The notes beneath the pieces were generated by a model. It was not told where the DNA came from, searched no databases, and saw only the letters and a program-made list of their open reading frames with translations. The position numbers were made by a program, and so were the translations under genes. DNA of 51,399 bases from Deltaproteobacteria bacterium (lineage in GTDB: Bacteria > Desulfobacterota > Binatia > Binatales > Binataceae): positions 4,914 through 56,312 of the forward strand of contig PNBD01000153.1 in the NCBI GenBank assembly GCA_003135855.1, read 5' to 3'. Of this stretch, positions 9,127 to 19,272 are shown piece after piece; within the stretch, counting starts at the first letter, position 1; every line of letters starts with the position of its first letter.

Positions 9127-10005
9127 ATGAGTATTCTTGTCAACAAAAACACCCGCGTCCTCACGCAAGGAATCACCGGTGCGACCGGCCAACTCCACAC
9201 TCGCGCGTGCAAAGAATACGGCACGCAGATGGTCGGTGGCGTGGTGCCCGGCAAAGGTGGCACCGACTTTGAGGGCATCCCGATTTTCGACACGGTCGAG
9301 CAGGCGCGCAAGGCGACTGGCGCCAACGCGACCGTGATTTACGTGCCGCCCGCGTTTGCGGCGGACGCGATGCTCGAAGCGGTCGCCGCGGGAATCGAGC
9401 TGGTCATCTGCATCACCGAGGGCGTGCCGGTGCTCGACATGGTGAAAGTGAAGGCCTACATGAGCGGCACCGAGTCGCGACTGATCGGTCCCAACTGCCC
9501 CGGCATCATCACGCCGGGCGAATGCAAAATCGGCATCATGCCTGGCTACATCCACGAACCCGGTGACATCGGCGTCGTGTCGCGCTCGGGCACGCTCACG
9601 TACGAGGCCGTCTATCAACTGACGCAACTTGGCATCGGGCAATCGACCTGTATCGGAATCGGCGGCGATCCGATCGTCGGGACGTCGCACATCGACGCGC
9701 TAAAGCTCTTCAACGAGGATCCGGGCACTCGCGCGGTCATTATGATCGGTGAGATCGGCGGAACGGCGGAGGAAGAGGCCGCGGAATATATAAAGCAAAA
9801 CTTTAAGAAACCTGTGGTCGCCTTTATAGCTGGACAGACCGCGCCGAAAGGCCGGCGGATGGGTCATGCGGGCGCAATCATCTCAGGCGGACGCGGTACT
9901 GCGGCGGACAAGATCGCGGCGCTCAAGGCAGCCGGAATCACGGTAGCGATGAGTCCCGCCGATCTCGGGACGTCGATGCAATCCGTGCTGCAGGGCAAGG
10001 CCTAA
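9127..10005 (+). CDS. sucD: Succinyl-CoA synthetase, alpha subunit
   Basis: A 292-residue subunit that binds CoA and carries the phosphorylated histidine. Visible motifs are the N-terminal [12 protein letters not shown] Rossmann segment, [31 protein letters not shown], and [14 protein letters not shown] containing the catalytic His near residue 247. It begins 8 bp after sucC and ends 4 bp before ndk. The composition drops in GC for a short stretch (around 9785-9830, AT-rich codons), but the protein is continuous. Confidence 0.97.
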   Translation: MSILVNKNTRVLTQGITGATGQLHTRACKEYGTQMVGGVVPGKGGTDFEGIPIFDTVEQARKATGANATVIYVPPAFAADAMLEAVAAGIELVICITEGVPVLDMVKVKAYMSGTESRLIGPNCPGIITPGECKIGIMPGYIHEPGDIGVVSRSGTLTYEAVYQLTQLGIGQSTCIGIGGDPIVGTSHIDALKLFNEDPGTRAVIMIGEIGGTAEEEAAEYIKQNFKKPVVAFIAGQTAPKGRRMGHAGAIISGGRGTAADKIAALKAAGITVAMSPADLGTSMQSVLQGKA

Positions 10006-10009
10006 GTCG

Positions 10010-10426
10010 ATGGAACGAACCTTCGCGATCGCAAAACCCGACGCAGTGCGGCGCGGACTCACCGGCGACATATTGAAGCGTGTCGAGGCGTCAGGCCTGT
10101 CGGTCGTCGCGATGCGGAAGCTGCATCTGTCGCGCGCCGACGCCGAAAAATTCTACGACGTGCATAAGGCCCGTCCCTTCTTCAGCGGGTTGTGCGAATA
10201 CATGACCTCAGGGCCCGTGGTCGTGATGGTGCTGCAGGGCGAGAACGCGATCACGCGATGGCGCGGGTTGATGGGCGCAACCGATCCGAAGAAAGCCGAC
10301 CCGGGGACGATTCGGCGAGACTACGGAATCGACGTCGAGCAGAATGCGACGCATGGTTCCGATGCGCCCGAGACTGCGGCGCAGGAGATCGCATTTTTCT
10401 TCGCTAGTCGCGAGCTGCTCGGATAA
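10010..10426 (+). CDS. ndk: Nucleoside diphosphate kinase
   Basis: A 138-residue enzyme that equilibrates nucleoside di- and triphosphates. It has the N-terminal [15 protein letters not shown] segment and the active-site [16 protein letters not shown] with the phosphorylated His. It follows sucD by 4 bp and is the last gene of the TCA operon. The pairing is functionally sensible: succinyl-CoA synthetase and Ndk interact and exchange GTP/ATP in other bacteria. A strong intrinsic terminator begins 24 bp downstream. Confidence 0.97.
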   Translation: MERTFAIAKPDAVRRGLTGDILKRVEASGLSVVAMRKLHLSRADAEKFYDVHKARPFFSGLCEYMTSGPVVVMVLQGENAITRWRGLMGATDPKKADPGTIRRDYGIDVEQNATHGSDAPETAAQEIAFFFASRELLG

Positions 10427-10450
10427 TAAATCGGCGCCAAAGATCTGTTG

Positions 10451-10484
10451 GATGGGCGCCTAGCAACGCGCCCATCTTTGCTTT
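10451..10484 (+). terminator. Intrinsic terminator after ndk
   Basis: A perfect 9-bp stem GATGGGCGC (10451-10459) pairs with GCGCCCATC (10468-10476) around an 8-nt loop and is followed by TTTGCTTT. It ends the mdh-sdh-suc-ndk operon and separates it from rlmN. Confidence 0.85.
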
Positions 10485-10508
10485 CCGATCGCCGACGCAG
10501 CCTGCGTC

Positions 10509-11612
10509 ATGCCCGCGTTTCGACTACAATATCCAGCCGTGAACGCAGATCGTGCAGCCGTGGCGAGTCCAGTCTCGCCGAGTGACATCCGCGAGATGAC
10601 GGTCGATGAGGTCGAACAAGTCGTCGCCGATGCGGGCGAACGTCGATTTCGCGCGCGCCAGATTCTTCACTGGGCGCATGCCCGTGGCGCCGAATCCTTC
10701 GACACGATGCTCGATCTGCCGGCTGCTCTCCGCGCGCATCTGAAGCATCGCTTCACGATCGGTATGCCGGCTACGTCCGTGGTCTCGCGAGCAGCGGATG
10801 GCACGCGCAAGCTGCTGATTCGCCTCGCCGACGGCGAGGAAATCGAATCGGTGATCATTCCGGCTGACAAGCGCGTCACGCTTTGTATGTCGAGCCAGGT
10901 TGGATGCGCGATGGCGTGCGAGTTCTGCGCGACGGCTCGCATGGGTCTGCATCGCAATTTGACCGCCTCTGAAATCGTCGGGCAAATTTTCGCAGCGCGC
11001 CGCGAGCTCGATCGCGGCGAGGAACTCACCAACTTCGTTTTCATGGGGATGGGCGAGCCGCTGGCTAACTATCCGCGTCTGATTCGCACCTTGACGATCA
11101 TGACGTCGGAGTGGGGGATGAACATCTCGCCGCGCCGAATCACGGTTTCGACGGTCGGATTGATTCCCGCGATGGAGCGGCTGCTCGCGGAAATACCGGG
11201 GGTGAATCTCGCCGTTTCGCTCCATGCGACGACCAATGAGCTTCGGAGCCGCCTCGCGCCGATCAATCAGCGCTACCCGCTCGAGGACCTGCTCGCCGCA
11301 TGCCGCAATTTGCCGATCAAGCGCCGCAGCCGAATCATGTTCGAATACGTGATGCTGGCAGGCGTGAATGATTCGATCGCGGATGCGCGCCGCCTGCTGA
11401 AGCTACTCGCGCCGCTGCGCGCCAAAATCAATCTGATATTCTACAATCCGTTCGAGGGCTCGACGCTCAACACCAGTCCGCGCGCTGCGGTCGAGGCCTT
11501 TCAAGCGATCCTCAAGAACGGTAACTTGACCGCTACCATTCGCGAAAGCCGGGGGCTCGATATCGCGGCGGCCTGCGGGCAGCTGTACGCCGAGCAGCAT
11601 ACGGCGGCCTGA
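10509..11612 (+). CDS. rlmN: Dual-specificity rRNA/tRNA adenine-C2 methyltransferase (radical SAM)
   Basis: Up to 367 residues. The enzyme methylates C2 of A2503 in 23S rRNA and A37 in some tRNAs. The radical-SAM motif C-x3-C-x2-C is at Cys133, 137 and 140. The two catalytic cysteines of the ping-pong mechanism are Cys126 (TLCMSS) and Cys356 (AACGQL). GMGEPLANY and the NLAVSLHATTNELR segment (residues 234-247) are also typical. The start is uncertain: in-frame GTG codons at 10539 and 10560 would remove an atypical 10-17 residue lead. A TACAAT -10-like hexamer at 10525-10530 hints that the true start may be one of these. The gene stands after a terminator, so it begins a new unit. Confidence 0.95.
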   Translation: MPAFRLQYPAVNADRAAVASPVSPSDIREMTVDEVEQVVADAGERRFRARQILHWAHARGAESFDTMLDLPAALRAHLKHRFTIGMPATSVVSRAADGTRKLLIRLADGEEIESVIIPADKRVTLCMSSQVGCAMACEFCATARMGLHRNLTASEIVGQIFAARRELDRGEELTNFVFMGMGEPLANYPRLIRTLTIMTSEWGMNISPRRITVSTVGLIPAMERLLAEIPGVNLAVSLHATTNELRSRLAPINQRYPLEDLLAACRNLPIKRRSRIMFEYVMLAGVNDSIADARRLLKLLAPLRAKINLIFYNPFEGSTLNTSPRAAVEAFQAILKNGNLTATIRESRGLDIAAACGQLYAEQHTAA

Positions 11613-11637
11613 ACCCAGTCGCGGGCGAATAACAACC

Positions 11638-12501
11638 ATGGCACACAACGTACTCGGAGTTATCGGCGGGAGCGGCTTCTACCAGATGAGCGGCCTCGAG
11701 AAGGTCGAGCAGATGGTGCTGGAGACTCCGTTCGGGCGGCCGTCGGACCCATTCTACCAGGGGCGAATCGGCGATATCGAAGTGGTGTTCCTTGCGCGCC
11801 ACGGCCGCGGGCATCGCTATCTGCCGTCAGAGGTCAACTTCCGCGCCAATGTCTTCGGGATGAAGCAGCTCGGCGTGACGCATCTCGTATCGATTTCCAC
11901 CGCGGGCAGCCTGAAAGAGGAAATCCATCCCGGCGAATTGATCGTACCCGATCAGTTCATCGATCGGACGTTCAAGCGACCGGAGACATTTTTCGGCGAT
12001 GGTATCGTCGTGCATGTATCGCTCGCATCGCCGGTCTGCGCCGACCTGGCCGGTAGTCTGGTTAGTGCGACGTGCGCGGGCGGCGCGGTGGTTCATGAAG
12101 GCGGGACTTATCTGTGCATGGAAGGGCCGCAATTCTCGACGCGCGCGGAATCGAATCTGTACCGCAGTTTTGGCGCCAGCGTCATCAGTATGACCGCGAT
12201 GCAGGAAGCGCGGCTCGCTCGTGAGGCAGAGATGTGTTACGCGGCGCTGGTGCTGGTCACCGACTATGATTGCTGGCATGCATCGGTCGCGGTGGTCGAT
12301 ATCGCGGAAATTTTGCGCGTGATGAATGCGAACGTGGAGAAAGCGCAGAAGGCGGTCTCTCGATTGGCGGGGATGCTCGGGAGTCGTCAGCGAACCTGCG
12401 ACTGCGAGCATGCGCTCAAAGGAACTATCATCACTGATCGGGCGGCGATTCCGCAGCGGCTGATCGACGATCTGCGCCCGCTGGTCGGAAAATATTTATA
12501 G
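11638..12501 (+). CDS. mtnP: S-methyl-5'-thioadenosine phosphorylase
   Basis: A 287-residue trimeric purine phosphorylase that cleaves methylthioadenosine to adenine and 5-methylthioribose-1-phosphate, recycling by-products of polyamine or autoinducer synthesis. It begins VLGVIGGSGFYQM. It has the phosphate-binding RHGRGHRYLPSEVNFRAN region, STAGSLKEEI, CMEGPQFSTRAES, and SMTAMQEARLAREAEMCY with the purine-binding Met. Specificity for MTA over other purine nucleosides is inferred from overall family resemblance. It lies 28 bp before the PfkB-family kinase and is probably cotranscribed with it. Confidence 0.92.
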   Translation: MAHNVLGVIGGSGFYQMSGLEKVEQMVLETPFGRPSDPFYQGRIGDIEVVFLARHGRGHRYLPSEVNFRANVFGMKQLGVTHLVSISTAGSLKEEIHPGELIVPDQFIDRTFKRPETFFGDGIVVHVSLASPVCADLAGSLVSATCAGGAVVHEGGTYLCMEGPQFSTRAESNLYRSFGASVISMTAMQEARLAREAEMCYAALVLVTDYDCWHASVAVVDIAEILRVMNANVEKAQKAVSRLAGMLGSRQRTCDCEHALKGTIITDRAAIPQRLIDDLRPLVGKYL

Positions 12502-12529
12502 GTAATCGGGATAATAGGTAGCTAATCGA

Positions 12530-13453
12530 ATGAGTATTGTAGTAGTCGGCTCGGTTGCCTATGACGATGTCGAAACCACGCGTGGAAATGTGACTGACGC
12601 ATTGGGCGGTTCGGCAAGCTTCTTCGCAGTCGCCGCGCGTTTCTTCACGCCGGTCAGCGTGGTTGCAGTGGTAGGCTCCGACTTCAAGGCCGAGGATCGC
12701 CAGCGCTTGGTGGATCGCGGAATCGATCTGCGCGCGCTCGAACAGCGGGAAGGCAAGACTTTCCATTGGCACGGGCGCTACCACGAGGACATGAATGTAC
12801 GCGATACGATCAGCCTCGAACTGAACGTGTTCGAGGGTTTCGCGCCGAATCTGCTGCCTGATCAGCGCCGCTGCGATTATCTGTTCCTCGCGAATATCGC
12901 TCCCGAATTGCAGGAGCGGGTACTTTCGCAGGTGAGTACGCCCAAGCTGGTCGCCGGCGACACGATGAATCATTGGATCACCGAGACCCACGACGAACTC
13001 GTCAAGTTGCTCTCCCGCATCGATATTCTGACGCTCAACGACGAAGAGGCGAGGCTCCTTTCAGGCGAACACAACCTGGTCAAGGCGGGACGCGCGATCC
13101 TCGCGATGGGTCCGCGAGTACTGCTGGTCAAGCGCGGCGAATACGGTGTGCTGCAGTTCAGCAAGGAGGGAATGTTCGCCGTGCCGGCCTATCCGCTCGA
13201 GGAAGTGGTCGATCCGACCGGCGCTGGCGACACGTTCGCCGGCGGCATGATGGGATTTCTTGCGCGGCATGGCCGTGTGACTGAGTCATCGCTCAGGACC
13301 GCGGTGGTGTATGGCAGCGTGATGGCGTCGTTCGTGGTGGAGCGGTTCTCGCTGGATCGCTTGTTCGAGCTGACCTGGGAAGAGATCGATAACCGCTATC
13401 GCGCGTTCATCGATCTGATCGATTCCCATCATTCGAGATGGATTACTCAGTAG
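12530..13453 (+). CDS. PfkB-family carbohydrate/nucleoside kinase
   Basis: A 307-residue ribokinase-like enzyme. The N-terminal glycine pair (DALGGSASFFA) and the C-terminal PfkB signature DPTGAGDTFAGG, with the catalytic Asp, are both present. The mid-region TLNDEEARLLSG is also typical. The substrate is unknown. Its position directly after mtnP suggests a nucleoside or a methylthioribose-related sugar, but the following genes are sugar-nucleotide and glycosyltransferase genes, so a hexose kinase is equally possible. Its last 16 bases overlap the start of the glycosyltransferase, which implies translational coupling. Confidence 0.87.
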   Translation: MSIVVVGSVAYDDVETTRGNVTDALGGSASFFAVAARFFTPVSVVAVVGSDFKAEDRQRLVDRGIDLRALEQREGKTFHWHGRYHEDMNVRDTISLELNVFEGFAPNLLPDQRRCDYLFLANIAPELQERVLSQVSTPKLVAGDTMNHWITETHDELVKLLSRIDILTLNDEEARLLSGEHNLVKAGRAILAMGPRVLLVKRGEYGVLQFSKEGMFAVPAYPLEEVVDPTGAGDTFAGGMMGFLARHGRVTESSLRTAVVYGSVMASFVVERFSLDRLFELTWEEIDNRYRAFIDLIDSHHSRWITQ

Positions 13454-14376
13454 TTATTCCGCTGTTCAACGAGCGGGATAACCTCGCCCCTCTGCACGCG
13501 GAGTTGACGCGCGTGATGCAGGCGCTGGGGCGTCCGTACGAGCTGTTATTCGTTGACGATGGCAGCAGCGACGGCGGGATCGAAGTGCTGCGAACAATCA
13601 AAGCGTCCGATCCTTGCCTGCACGTCATTCGGCTGGCGCGTAACTCAGGACAGACGGCGGCGATGGCGTGCGGCTTCAAGCACGCATCAGGCGATGTGAT
13701 TGTCGCGATGGACGCCGATTTGCAAAATGATCCGGCTGATATTCCACGCCTGCTGGCCGCGCTCGATCAAGGCAACGATCTTGCGAGCGGGTGGCGGACG
13801 GAGCGATGGAAGACGGAGAAATTGACGCGCCGATTGCCGTCGATCGCGGCGAACTCGCTCATCTCGAAGATGACCGGCGTGCGGCTGCACGACTACGGAT
13901 GCACCTTCAAGGCCTATCGGCGCGAACTCGCGCAAAGCCTGGATCTGTACGGCGAGATGCATCGCTTTGTCCCTGCGATCGCGGCGGAGCAGGGCGCGCG
14001 AATCGCGGAAGTCGAGGTCGGTTTCCGCCCGCGCGGGGCTGGAGCTTCCAAATACGGTCTGGGACGAATCGTCCGTACGCTGCTGGATCTCATTACAGTC
14101 AAGTTTCTATCGGGCTACTCGACCGCGCCCATTCAGTTTTTCGGACTGATAGGATTTCTGCTCGGCGGACTTGGTACTATCTGGACCGCGATTCTGGTGG
14201 CTGAGAAGATCGTGCTCGGGCGTACCTTGGGTAACCGACCGGCGCTGCTGCTCGCGGTATTGCTGGTGGTGGTCGGCGTACAGTTCGTTAGCATTGGCCT
14301 GCTCGGCGAGATGCTGGCGCGGACCTATCACGAGTCGCAGGGCAAGCCCATCTACGTAATCAAAGAGGAGTTCTAG
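13438..14376 (+). CDS. Family 2 glycosyltransferase, membrane-anchored (polyprenyl-phosphate sugar transferase type)
   Basis: A 312-residue protein of the GtrB/ArnC/DPM1-like group. The catalytic GT-A domain occupies residues 1-220 with FVDDGSSDGG, the DAD metal site in AMDADLQNDPADI, and the acceptor region YGCTFKAYRR. Two hydrophobic helices follow (about 228-252 and 265-290), anchoring the enzyme in the inner membrane. Such proteins load a sugar from a nucleotide donor onto undecaprenyl phosphate. The next gene makes UDP-glucuronate, so that or a derivative is a plausible donor (inference). Confidence 0.88.
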   Translation: MDYSVVIPLFNERDNLAPLHAELTRVMQALGRPYELLFVDDGSSDGGIEVLRTIKASDPCLHVIRLARNSGQTAAMACGFKHASGDVIVAMDADLQNDPADIPRLLAALDQGNDLASGWRTERWKTEKLTRRLPSIAANSLISKMTGVRLHDYGCTFKAYRRELAQSLDLYGEMHRFVPAIAAEQGARIAEVEVGFRPRGAGASKYGLGRIVRTLLDLITVKFLSGYSTAPIQFFGLIGFLLGGLGTIWTAILVAEKIVLGRTLGNRPALLLAVLLVVVGVQFVSIGLLGEMLARTYHESQGKPIYVIKEEF

Positions 14377-14383
14377 CGCGCTC

Positions 14384-15691
14384 ATGAACATCACTGTGAT
14401 TGGGGCAGGGTATGTCGGACTGGTCAGTGGAACCTGCTATGCCGAAAGCGGCAACGAAGTAATCTGTGTTGATATTGACGAGCGCCGCATCGCGCAGTTG
14501 ACCGAGGGCAAAGTGCCGTTCTATGAGCCGGGGCTCGAAGAACTGATGCGACGCAATGTGAAGGAGTCCCGACTTCACTTCACGAGCGACACGGCATGGG
14601 CAGTCGCGCAATCGATGGTGACGTACATCGCGGTCGGCACGCCGATGAGCGCGTCGGGCGCTGCCGATTTGACTGCGATATTCAAAGCGGCTGAGGACAT
14701 CGCGAAGGCCGTCACCGGCTACCACATCATCGCGGTGAAGAGCACGGTGCCAGTCGGCACCAACGATCGAATCCGGGAGATTGTCGATCGCCTCGCGAAG
14801 CATCGCACCGATGTGTGCTCGGTGCCTGAATTTCTGAAGGAAGGTTCCGCGATCGAAGACTTCATGCGGCCCGATCGCATCGTGATCGGTAGTCTTAGTG
14901 ACCAGGCCACCGCAATTCTCAAGGAGATTCACAACCCCTTCGTGCGCACCGATAATCCAATCCTGGTGATGGATCCTAAGTCGTCGGAACTGACGAAGTA
15001 CGCGTCGAATGCGATGCTTGCGCTGCGAATTTCGTTCATCAATGAGATGGCGAATCTGTGCGACGCGGTCGGCGCGGACATCAACGCGGTGCGGCGCGGA
15101 TTGGGCTCCGATCGACGCATCGGGTCATCGTTCCTGTTCCCGGGTATCGGCTACGGCGGTTCATGTTTCCCGAAGGACGTTCAAGCGCTGATTCATACCG
15201 CGTCGGAAAAAAATCTCGATTTTGCATTGCTCGGTGCCGCCGAAGCCGTTAACGCCCGCCAGAAGAAGATGATGCCGGCGAAGGTGGCGCAGCATTTCGG
15301 GTCAGATTTGACCGGGCGCACGTTTGCGATCTGGGGATTGGCGTTCAAGCCGCGCACCGATGACATGCGTGAGGCTCCCGCACTGGTCGTGATCGAAGAA
15401 TTGTTAAAGGCGGGCGCGAAATGCCAGGTGCATGATCCGGAGGCACTCGAAAATGCGCGCAAGTATTTCGGTGATCGCGTCACCTACCACAAGACCAACT
15501 ATGAAGCGCTCAAGGATGCCGACGCCCTGCTGATCCTTACCGAATGGAACGAGTTTCGGCATCCCAATTTTCAGCGGATCAAGACCGAATTGAAGCAGCC
15601 GGTGATATTCGACGGTCGAAACCTGTATGATCCAGATCTCATGAAGGCGCTCGAAATCCGATATTACTCGGTCGGGCGTCATCCGGTTTAA
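14384..15691 (+). CDS. UDP-glucose 6-dehydrogenase
   Basis: A 435-residue NAD-dependent enzyme that oxidises UDP-glucose twice to UDP-glucuronate. The N-terminal Rossmann motif is GAGYVGLVSGTCYA, and the central dimer helix lies around residues 200-230. The catalytic Cys261 is in GYGGSCFPKDV. The C-terminal UDP-binding domain contains WGLAFKPRTDDMREAP. It resembles Ugd/TuaD proteins closely; closely related UDP-hexosamine dehydrogenases cannot be fully excluded by eye. It lies in a surface-polysaccharide group with the preceding glycosyltransferase (7-bp gap) and the following epimerase (15-bp gap). Confidence 0.9.
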   Translation: MNITVIGAGYVGLVSGTCYAESGNEVICVDIDERRIAQLTEGKVPFYEPGLEELMRRNVKESRLHFTSDTAWAVAQSMVTYIAVGTPMSASGAADLTAIFKAAEDIAKAVTGYHIIAVKSTVPVGTNDRIREIVDRLAKHRTDVCSVPEFLKEGSAIEDFMRPDRIVIGSLSDQATAILKEIHNPFVRTDNPILVMDPKSSELTKYASNAMLALRISFINEMANLCDAVGADINAVRRGLGSDRRIGSSFLFPGIGYGGSCFPKDVQALIHTASEKNLDFALLGAAEAVNARQKKMMPAKVAQHFGSDLTGRTFAIWGLAFKPRTDDMREAPALVVIEELLKAGAKCQVHDPEALENARKYFGDRVTYHKTNYEALKDADALLILTEWNEFRHPNFQRIKTELKQPVIFDGRNLYDPDLMKALEIRYYSVGRHPV

Positions 15692-15706
15692 ACAGGGCGC
15701 AGTGCA

Positions 15707-16648
15707 ATGAGAATTCTGGTGACCGGCGGTGCTGGTTTTATCGGTTCGCATACCGTCGATGCGCTCGTCGAGGCCGGTGCGGGTGAGATTTCGGTGCTGG
15801 ACGATCTGTCGAGCGGCAAGCGGCATCAGGTGAATGCCAAGGCTACGCTCCTCCAGATCGATCTGCGCGATGCGCACGCGGTGAAATCTGTGATCGAGAA
15901 GATCAGGCCCGAAGCAATCATCCACTCCGCAGCGCAGATGGACGTACGGCGCTCGGTAGCGGATCCGGCATTCGACGCGCAAGTGAATGTGGTCGGCTTT
16001 CTGAACCTGATCGAAGTTGCGCGCCAGCACGGACTGCGGCGAGTGATATTCTCGTCGACTGGTGGCGCGATCTACGGCGAGCAGGACGAGTTTCCCTGCG
16101 GCGAGGATCATCCGCTGCGGCCCGTCAGCCCGTACGGCGTCGCGAAGCTCGCGACCGAGGCGTACCTGTTTTTTTACAAGGTGCAGTACGGGATCGACTA
16201 CATCGCGCTGCGCTACGGGAACGTTTATGGTCCGCGGCAGGACCCGCACGGCGAAGCAGGCGTCGTCGCGATTTTTTGCGGACGAATCCTCGACGGCAAG
16301 TCGGTCACGATCTACGGCGATGGCGAGCAGACGCGCGACTATATCTTCGTCAGCGACGTGGCCCGAGCCAATATCGCAGCACTCAACTCGAAGGCGTCGG
16401 GAGTTGCGCTGAATATCGGCACCGGCATCGAAACCAACGTGAACGATCTTTATTCGACGCTCGCCGCGATCGCTGATTTTCCGACCGCCGCCGAACACGC
16501 GGGTGAGCGGCCAGGCGAGCAACGCCGCTCGGTGATATCGCCGGCGCGCGCCGAGGCGACGATCGGATGGCGTCCTGAGAAGCAGCTGAAAGACGGGCTC
16601 GAGGACACCTTCAAATATTTCAAGGACCATCGCGGGCATTCGAGTTGA
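15707..16648 (+). CDS. NAD-dependent sugar-nucleotide epimerase (extended SDR, GalE/UDP-glucuronate epimerase type)
   Basis: A 313-residue extended short-chain dehydrogenase. The cofactor motif [11 protein letters not shown] is at residues 6-16, and the catalytic triad is Ser/Thr 116-118 (SSTGG), Tyr143 and Lys147 (YGVAK). [10 protein letters not shown] and [16 protein letters not shown] are characteristic of UDP-glucose 4-epimerase-like enzymes. It could epimerise UDP-glucose, or act on UDP-glucuronate made by the preceding dehydrogenase to give UDP-galacturonate; the sequence alone does not decide. It is the last gene of the polysaccharide group. Confidence 0.88.
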   Translation: MRILVTGGAGFIGSHTVDALVEAGAGEISVLDDLSSGKRHQVNAKATLLQIDLRDAHAVKSVIEKIRPEAIIHSAAQMDVRRSVADPAFDAQVNVVGFLNLIEVARQHGLRRVIFSSTGGAIYGEQDEFPCGEDHPLRPVSPYGVAKLATEAYLFFYKVQYGIDYIALRYGNVYGPRQDPHGEAGVVAIFCGRILDGKSVTIYGDGEQTRDYIFVSDVARANIAALNSKASGVALNIGTGIETNVNDLYSTLAAIADFPTAAEHAGERPGEQRRSVISPARAEATIGWRPEKQLKDGLEDTFKYFKDHRGHSS

Positions 16649-16721
16649 TACGCCCGATCGACATAGGTCTACTCGTTCAACCCCAACCGTTCGCAGGAGC
16701 AGAGCATCCACTCGCCTCGAA

Positions 16722-18524
16722 ATGACTGAAGCAGCATCGATTCGCAATTTTTCGATCATCGCGCATATCGATCACGGCAAATCCACGCTCGCCGATCGAA
16801 TCCTCGAGCGCACTGGCGCGCTCACGATGCGCGAATCGAAGGATCAGTTCCTCGATTCGATGGACCTCGAACGCGAGCGAGGAATTACGATCAAGGCGCG
16901 CTCGGTCCGCCTCGATTACACAGCGAGCGACGGCAAAAAGTACGTCCTCAATCTGATCGATACGCCGGGCCACGTCGATTTCGCCTACGAAGTTTCGCGC
17001 AGCCTCGCGGCCTGCGAGGGCGCCCTGTTGGTTGTCGATGCGAGCCAGGGGGTCGAGGCGCAGACGCTCGCCAACGTTTATCTCGCGCTCGATCACGGTC
17101 TCGAAATCATCCCGGTGATCAACAAGATCGATCTGCCGGGCGCCGATATAGAGGGCACGCGGCAGCAAATCGAGGAAGTAATCGGCCTCGACGCGTCGGA
17201 TGCAATTCTGACCAGTGCCAAGGAAGGCGTCGGCATCGACGAGGTCCTCGAAGCGATCGTCGCGCGAATTCCTGCGCCGAAAATTCTCGCCGATCCCTCT
17301 GTCCGAGCGCTCATCTTCGACAGCTGGTACGACCCGTATGAGGGTGTGATCGGTTTGATTCGCGTTTTTGGCGGCGAACTCAAGGTCGGGATGAAAGTGC
17401 TGCTGATGGGCACTGGCAAGACCGGCGAAGTGATGCGCCTTGGTCATTTCACACCGCATGAAACTCCCGCCGATACCCTCGGGCCGGGTGAAGTCGGTTT
17501 CGTCGTCGCCAATATCAAGACGGTCGCCGACATGCGCGTCGGCGATACGATCACGGATTTCGAGGCGCCTGCGACCCAGCCGTTGCCCGGATTCAAGGAA
17601 TTGAAACCGATGGTCTTCGCCGGTCTTTACCCGACCGAGGCGAACCAGTACGGCGCGCTGCGCGACGCGATCGAGAAGCTGCGGCTGAACGACGCGAGCC
17701 TGATCTGCGAGCCCGAGACGTCGCAAGCGTTGGGCTTTGGTTTTCGCGCGGGGTTTCTCGGCTTGCTGCACATGGAAATTGCGCAGGAACGTCTCGAGCG
17801 CGAATTCGGGATCAATCTGATCGTCACTGCGCCGACGGTCGCGTACCAGGTGCGGAGCATTTCGGGGGACGTCAAGACCGTCGACAATCCGACGCTGCTG
17901 CCGGACGAAAACGCAATCGAGGCGATCGAGGAGCCGTTCATCCTCGCGTCGGTGCATATGCCGGAAGAGTTCCTTGGCGCCGTGATGAAGCTCTGCGAGG
18001 ATCGCCGCGGTCTGCAGCGCGATCTGAAATTTCTCGGCAACAAGCGCGTTATCCTGCACTACGAATTGCCGCTGGCCGAAATTGTTTTCGATTTCTACGA
18101 TCGGCTCAAATCGGTGAGCCGCGGATATGCGTCGCTGGATTATGAGTTTCTGGACTTCAGGGCCGGCCCTCTGGTTAAATTGGATATTCGCATCAACGGC
18201 GAGATTGTGGACGCGCTCTCGATTATTGTGCATCGCGACAAGTCTTACGAACGTGGTCGAGTGCTGTGCGAAAAGATGCGCGAACTGATTCCGCGCCAGA
18301 TGTTCGATGTGGCGATTCAGGCTTCGATCGGCGCCAAGATAATCGCGCGCGAATCGGTCAAGGCGCTGCGCAAGAATGTGACCGCGAAGTGCTACGGCGG
18401 AGACATCACGCGAAAACGCAAACTTCTCGAGAAGCAGAAGGAAGGCAAGAAGCGGATGAAGCAGGTAGGGCGCGTCGAAATCCCGCAGGAAGCTTTCTTG
18501 GCCCTGCTCAAGGTCGGGGAGTAG
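16722..18524 (+). CDS. lepA: Elongation factor 4 (LepA, back-translocating GTPase)
   Basis: A 600-residue ribosome-associated GTPase. It has the G1 segment [25 protein letters not shown] (switch I), [12 protein letters not shown] (G3) and NKIDLPGAD (G4). EF-G-like domains follow, and the C-terminal LepA-specific domain carries the [20 protein letters not shown] segment (residues 567-586). The length equals the family norm. No strong ribosome site is adjacent to the ATG at 16722; an AGGAG lies 21 nt upstream. It is followed 9 bp later by signal peptidase, the classic lepA-lepB operon. Confidence 0.97.
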   Translation: MTEAASIRNFSIIAHIDHGKSTLADRILERTGALTMRESKDQFLDSMDLERERGITIKARSVRLDYTASDGKKYVLNLIDTPGHVDFAYEVSRSLAACEGALLVVDASQGVEAQTLANVYLALDHGLEIIPVINKIDLPGADIEGTRQQIEEVIGLDASDAILTSAKEGVGIDEVLEAIVARIPAPKILADPSVRALIFDSWYDPYEGVIGLIRVFGGELKVGMKVLLMGTGKTGEVMRLGHFTPHETPADTLGPGEVGFVVANIKTVADMRVGDTITDFEAPATQPLPGFKELKPMVFAGLYPTEANQYGALRDAIEKLRLNDASLICEPETSQALGFGFRAGFLGLLHMEIAQERLEREFGINLIVTAPTVAYQVRSISGDVKTVDNPTLLPDENAIEAIEEPFILASVHMPEEFLGAVMKLCEDRRGLQRDLKFLGNKRVILHYELPLAEIVFDFYDRLKSVSRGYASLDYEFLDFRAGPLVKLDIRINGEIVDALSIIVHRDKSYERGRVLCEKMRELIPRQMFDVAIQASIGAKIIARESVKALRKNVTAKCYGGDITRKRKLLEKQKEGKKRMKQVGRVEIPQEAFLALLKVGE

Positions 18525-18533
18525 GGCATCGAA

Positions 18534-19250
18534 GTGGGCGAGCCAGCGCAGAACATATCGAAGGCACAGTCGGAGAGCGCCGCCAAGGTAACGGCCACCG
18601 AGCAGCCCAAATCGATTGTGCGCGAGTATGGCGAGGCGATGTTCGTCGCGCTGCTGCTCGCGATTTTCATCCGCACGTTTTTTATCCAGGCCTACAAGAT
18701 TCCGTCGGGCTCGATGGAGCCGACGCTCCTGATCGGCGACCATATCCTGGTCAATAAAGTTATCTACGGACTGCGCATGCCCGATTCGCTCTTCGGCCTG
18801 CAGATTCCCGGCCTGCCGTACGGCCGTTATCTGTTTAATCTTGAAGCGGTGCATCGTGGCGACGTGGTGGTGTTCGTGTTTCCGCCCGATCGAACCAAGG
18901 ATTTCATCAAGCGCGTGGTCGGCATCCCCGGCGACACGATCCAGGTCAAGGATGGCGCGGTGTGGCTGAACGGCGCGAAGATGCCCGATCCGCACGCGCA
19001 CTTCGAGGTCCCGCAATCAGAACGGTCAACCGCATCGCCGCGCGATAATTTCGGCCCGATCATCGTGCCGGCTGGCAAGCTGTTCATGATGGGGGACAAT
19101 CGCGATCGCAGTTACGACAGCCGGTTCTGGGGGTTCGTCGATCAGAACGACGTTGAAGGGCGCGCGACGGTGATCTATTGGTCGTGGGACAGCGACGGCT
19201 CCGGCATCATCCCGATTCGATGGAGCCGGTTCGGCATGATCGTTCACTGA
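18534..19250 (+). CDS. lepB: Signal peptidase I
   Basis: A 238-residue membrane serine protease that removes signal peptides of exported proteins. After a cytoplasmic tail of about 32 residues there is a single hydrophobic helix (AMFVALLLAIFIRTFFI). The catalytic Ser60 is in PSGSMEPTL and the general-base Lys126 in DFIKRVVGIPGD; box E is GDNRDRSYDSRFWG. Translation starts at a GTG. Having one N-terminal helix, unlike the two of E. coli, is common outside gammaproteobacteria. It is coupled to lepA upstream. Confidence 0.95.
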   Translation: MGEPAQNISKAQSESAAKVTATEQPKSIVREYGEAMFVALLLAIFIRTFFIQAYKIPSGSMEPTLLIGDHILVNKVIYGLRMPDSLFGLQIPGLPYGRYLFNLEAVHRGDVVVFVFPPDRTKDFIKRVVGIPGDTIQVKDGAVWLNGAKMPDPHAHFEVPQSERSTASPRDNFGPIIVPAGKLFMMGDNRDRSYDSRFWGFVDQNDVEGRATVIYWSWDSDGSGIIPIRWSRFGMIVH

Positions 19251-19272
19251 AGATAAGTCCGGGGGATTCGGC

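Noticed and set aside
16677-19016. 779-codon open frame on the minus strand
   Set aside because: It lies exactly opposite lepA and lepB, whose proteins match known families throughout. Its product is Arg/His/Asp-rich, as expected from the antisense of GC-rich codons.
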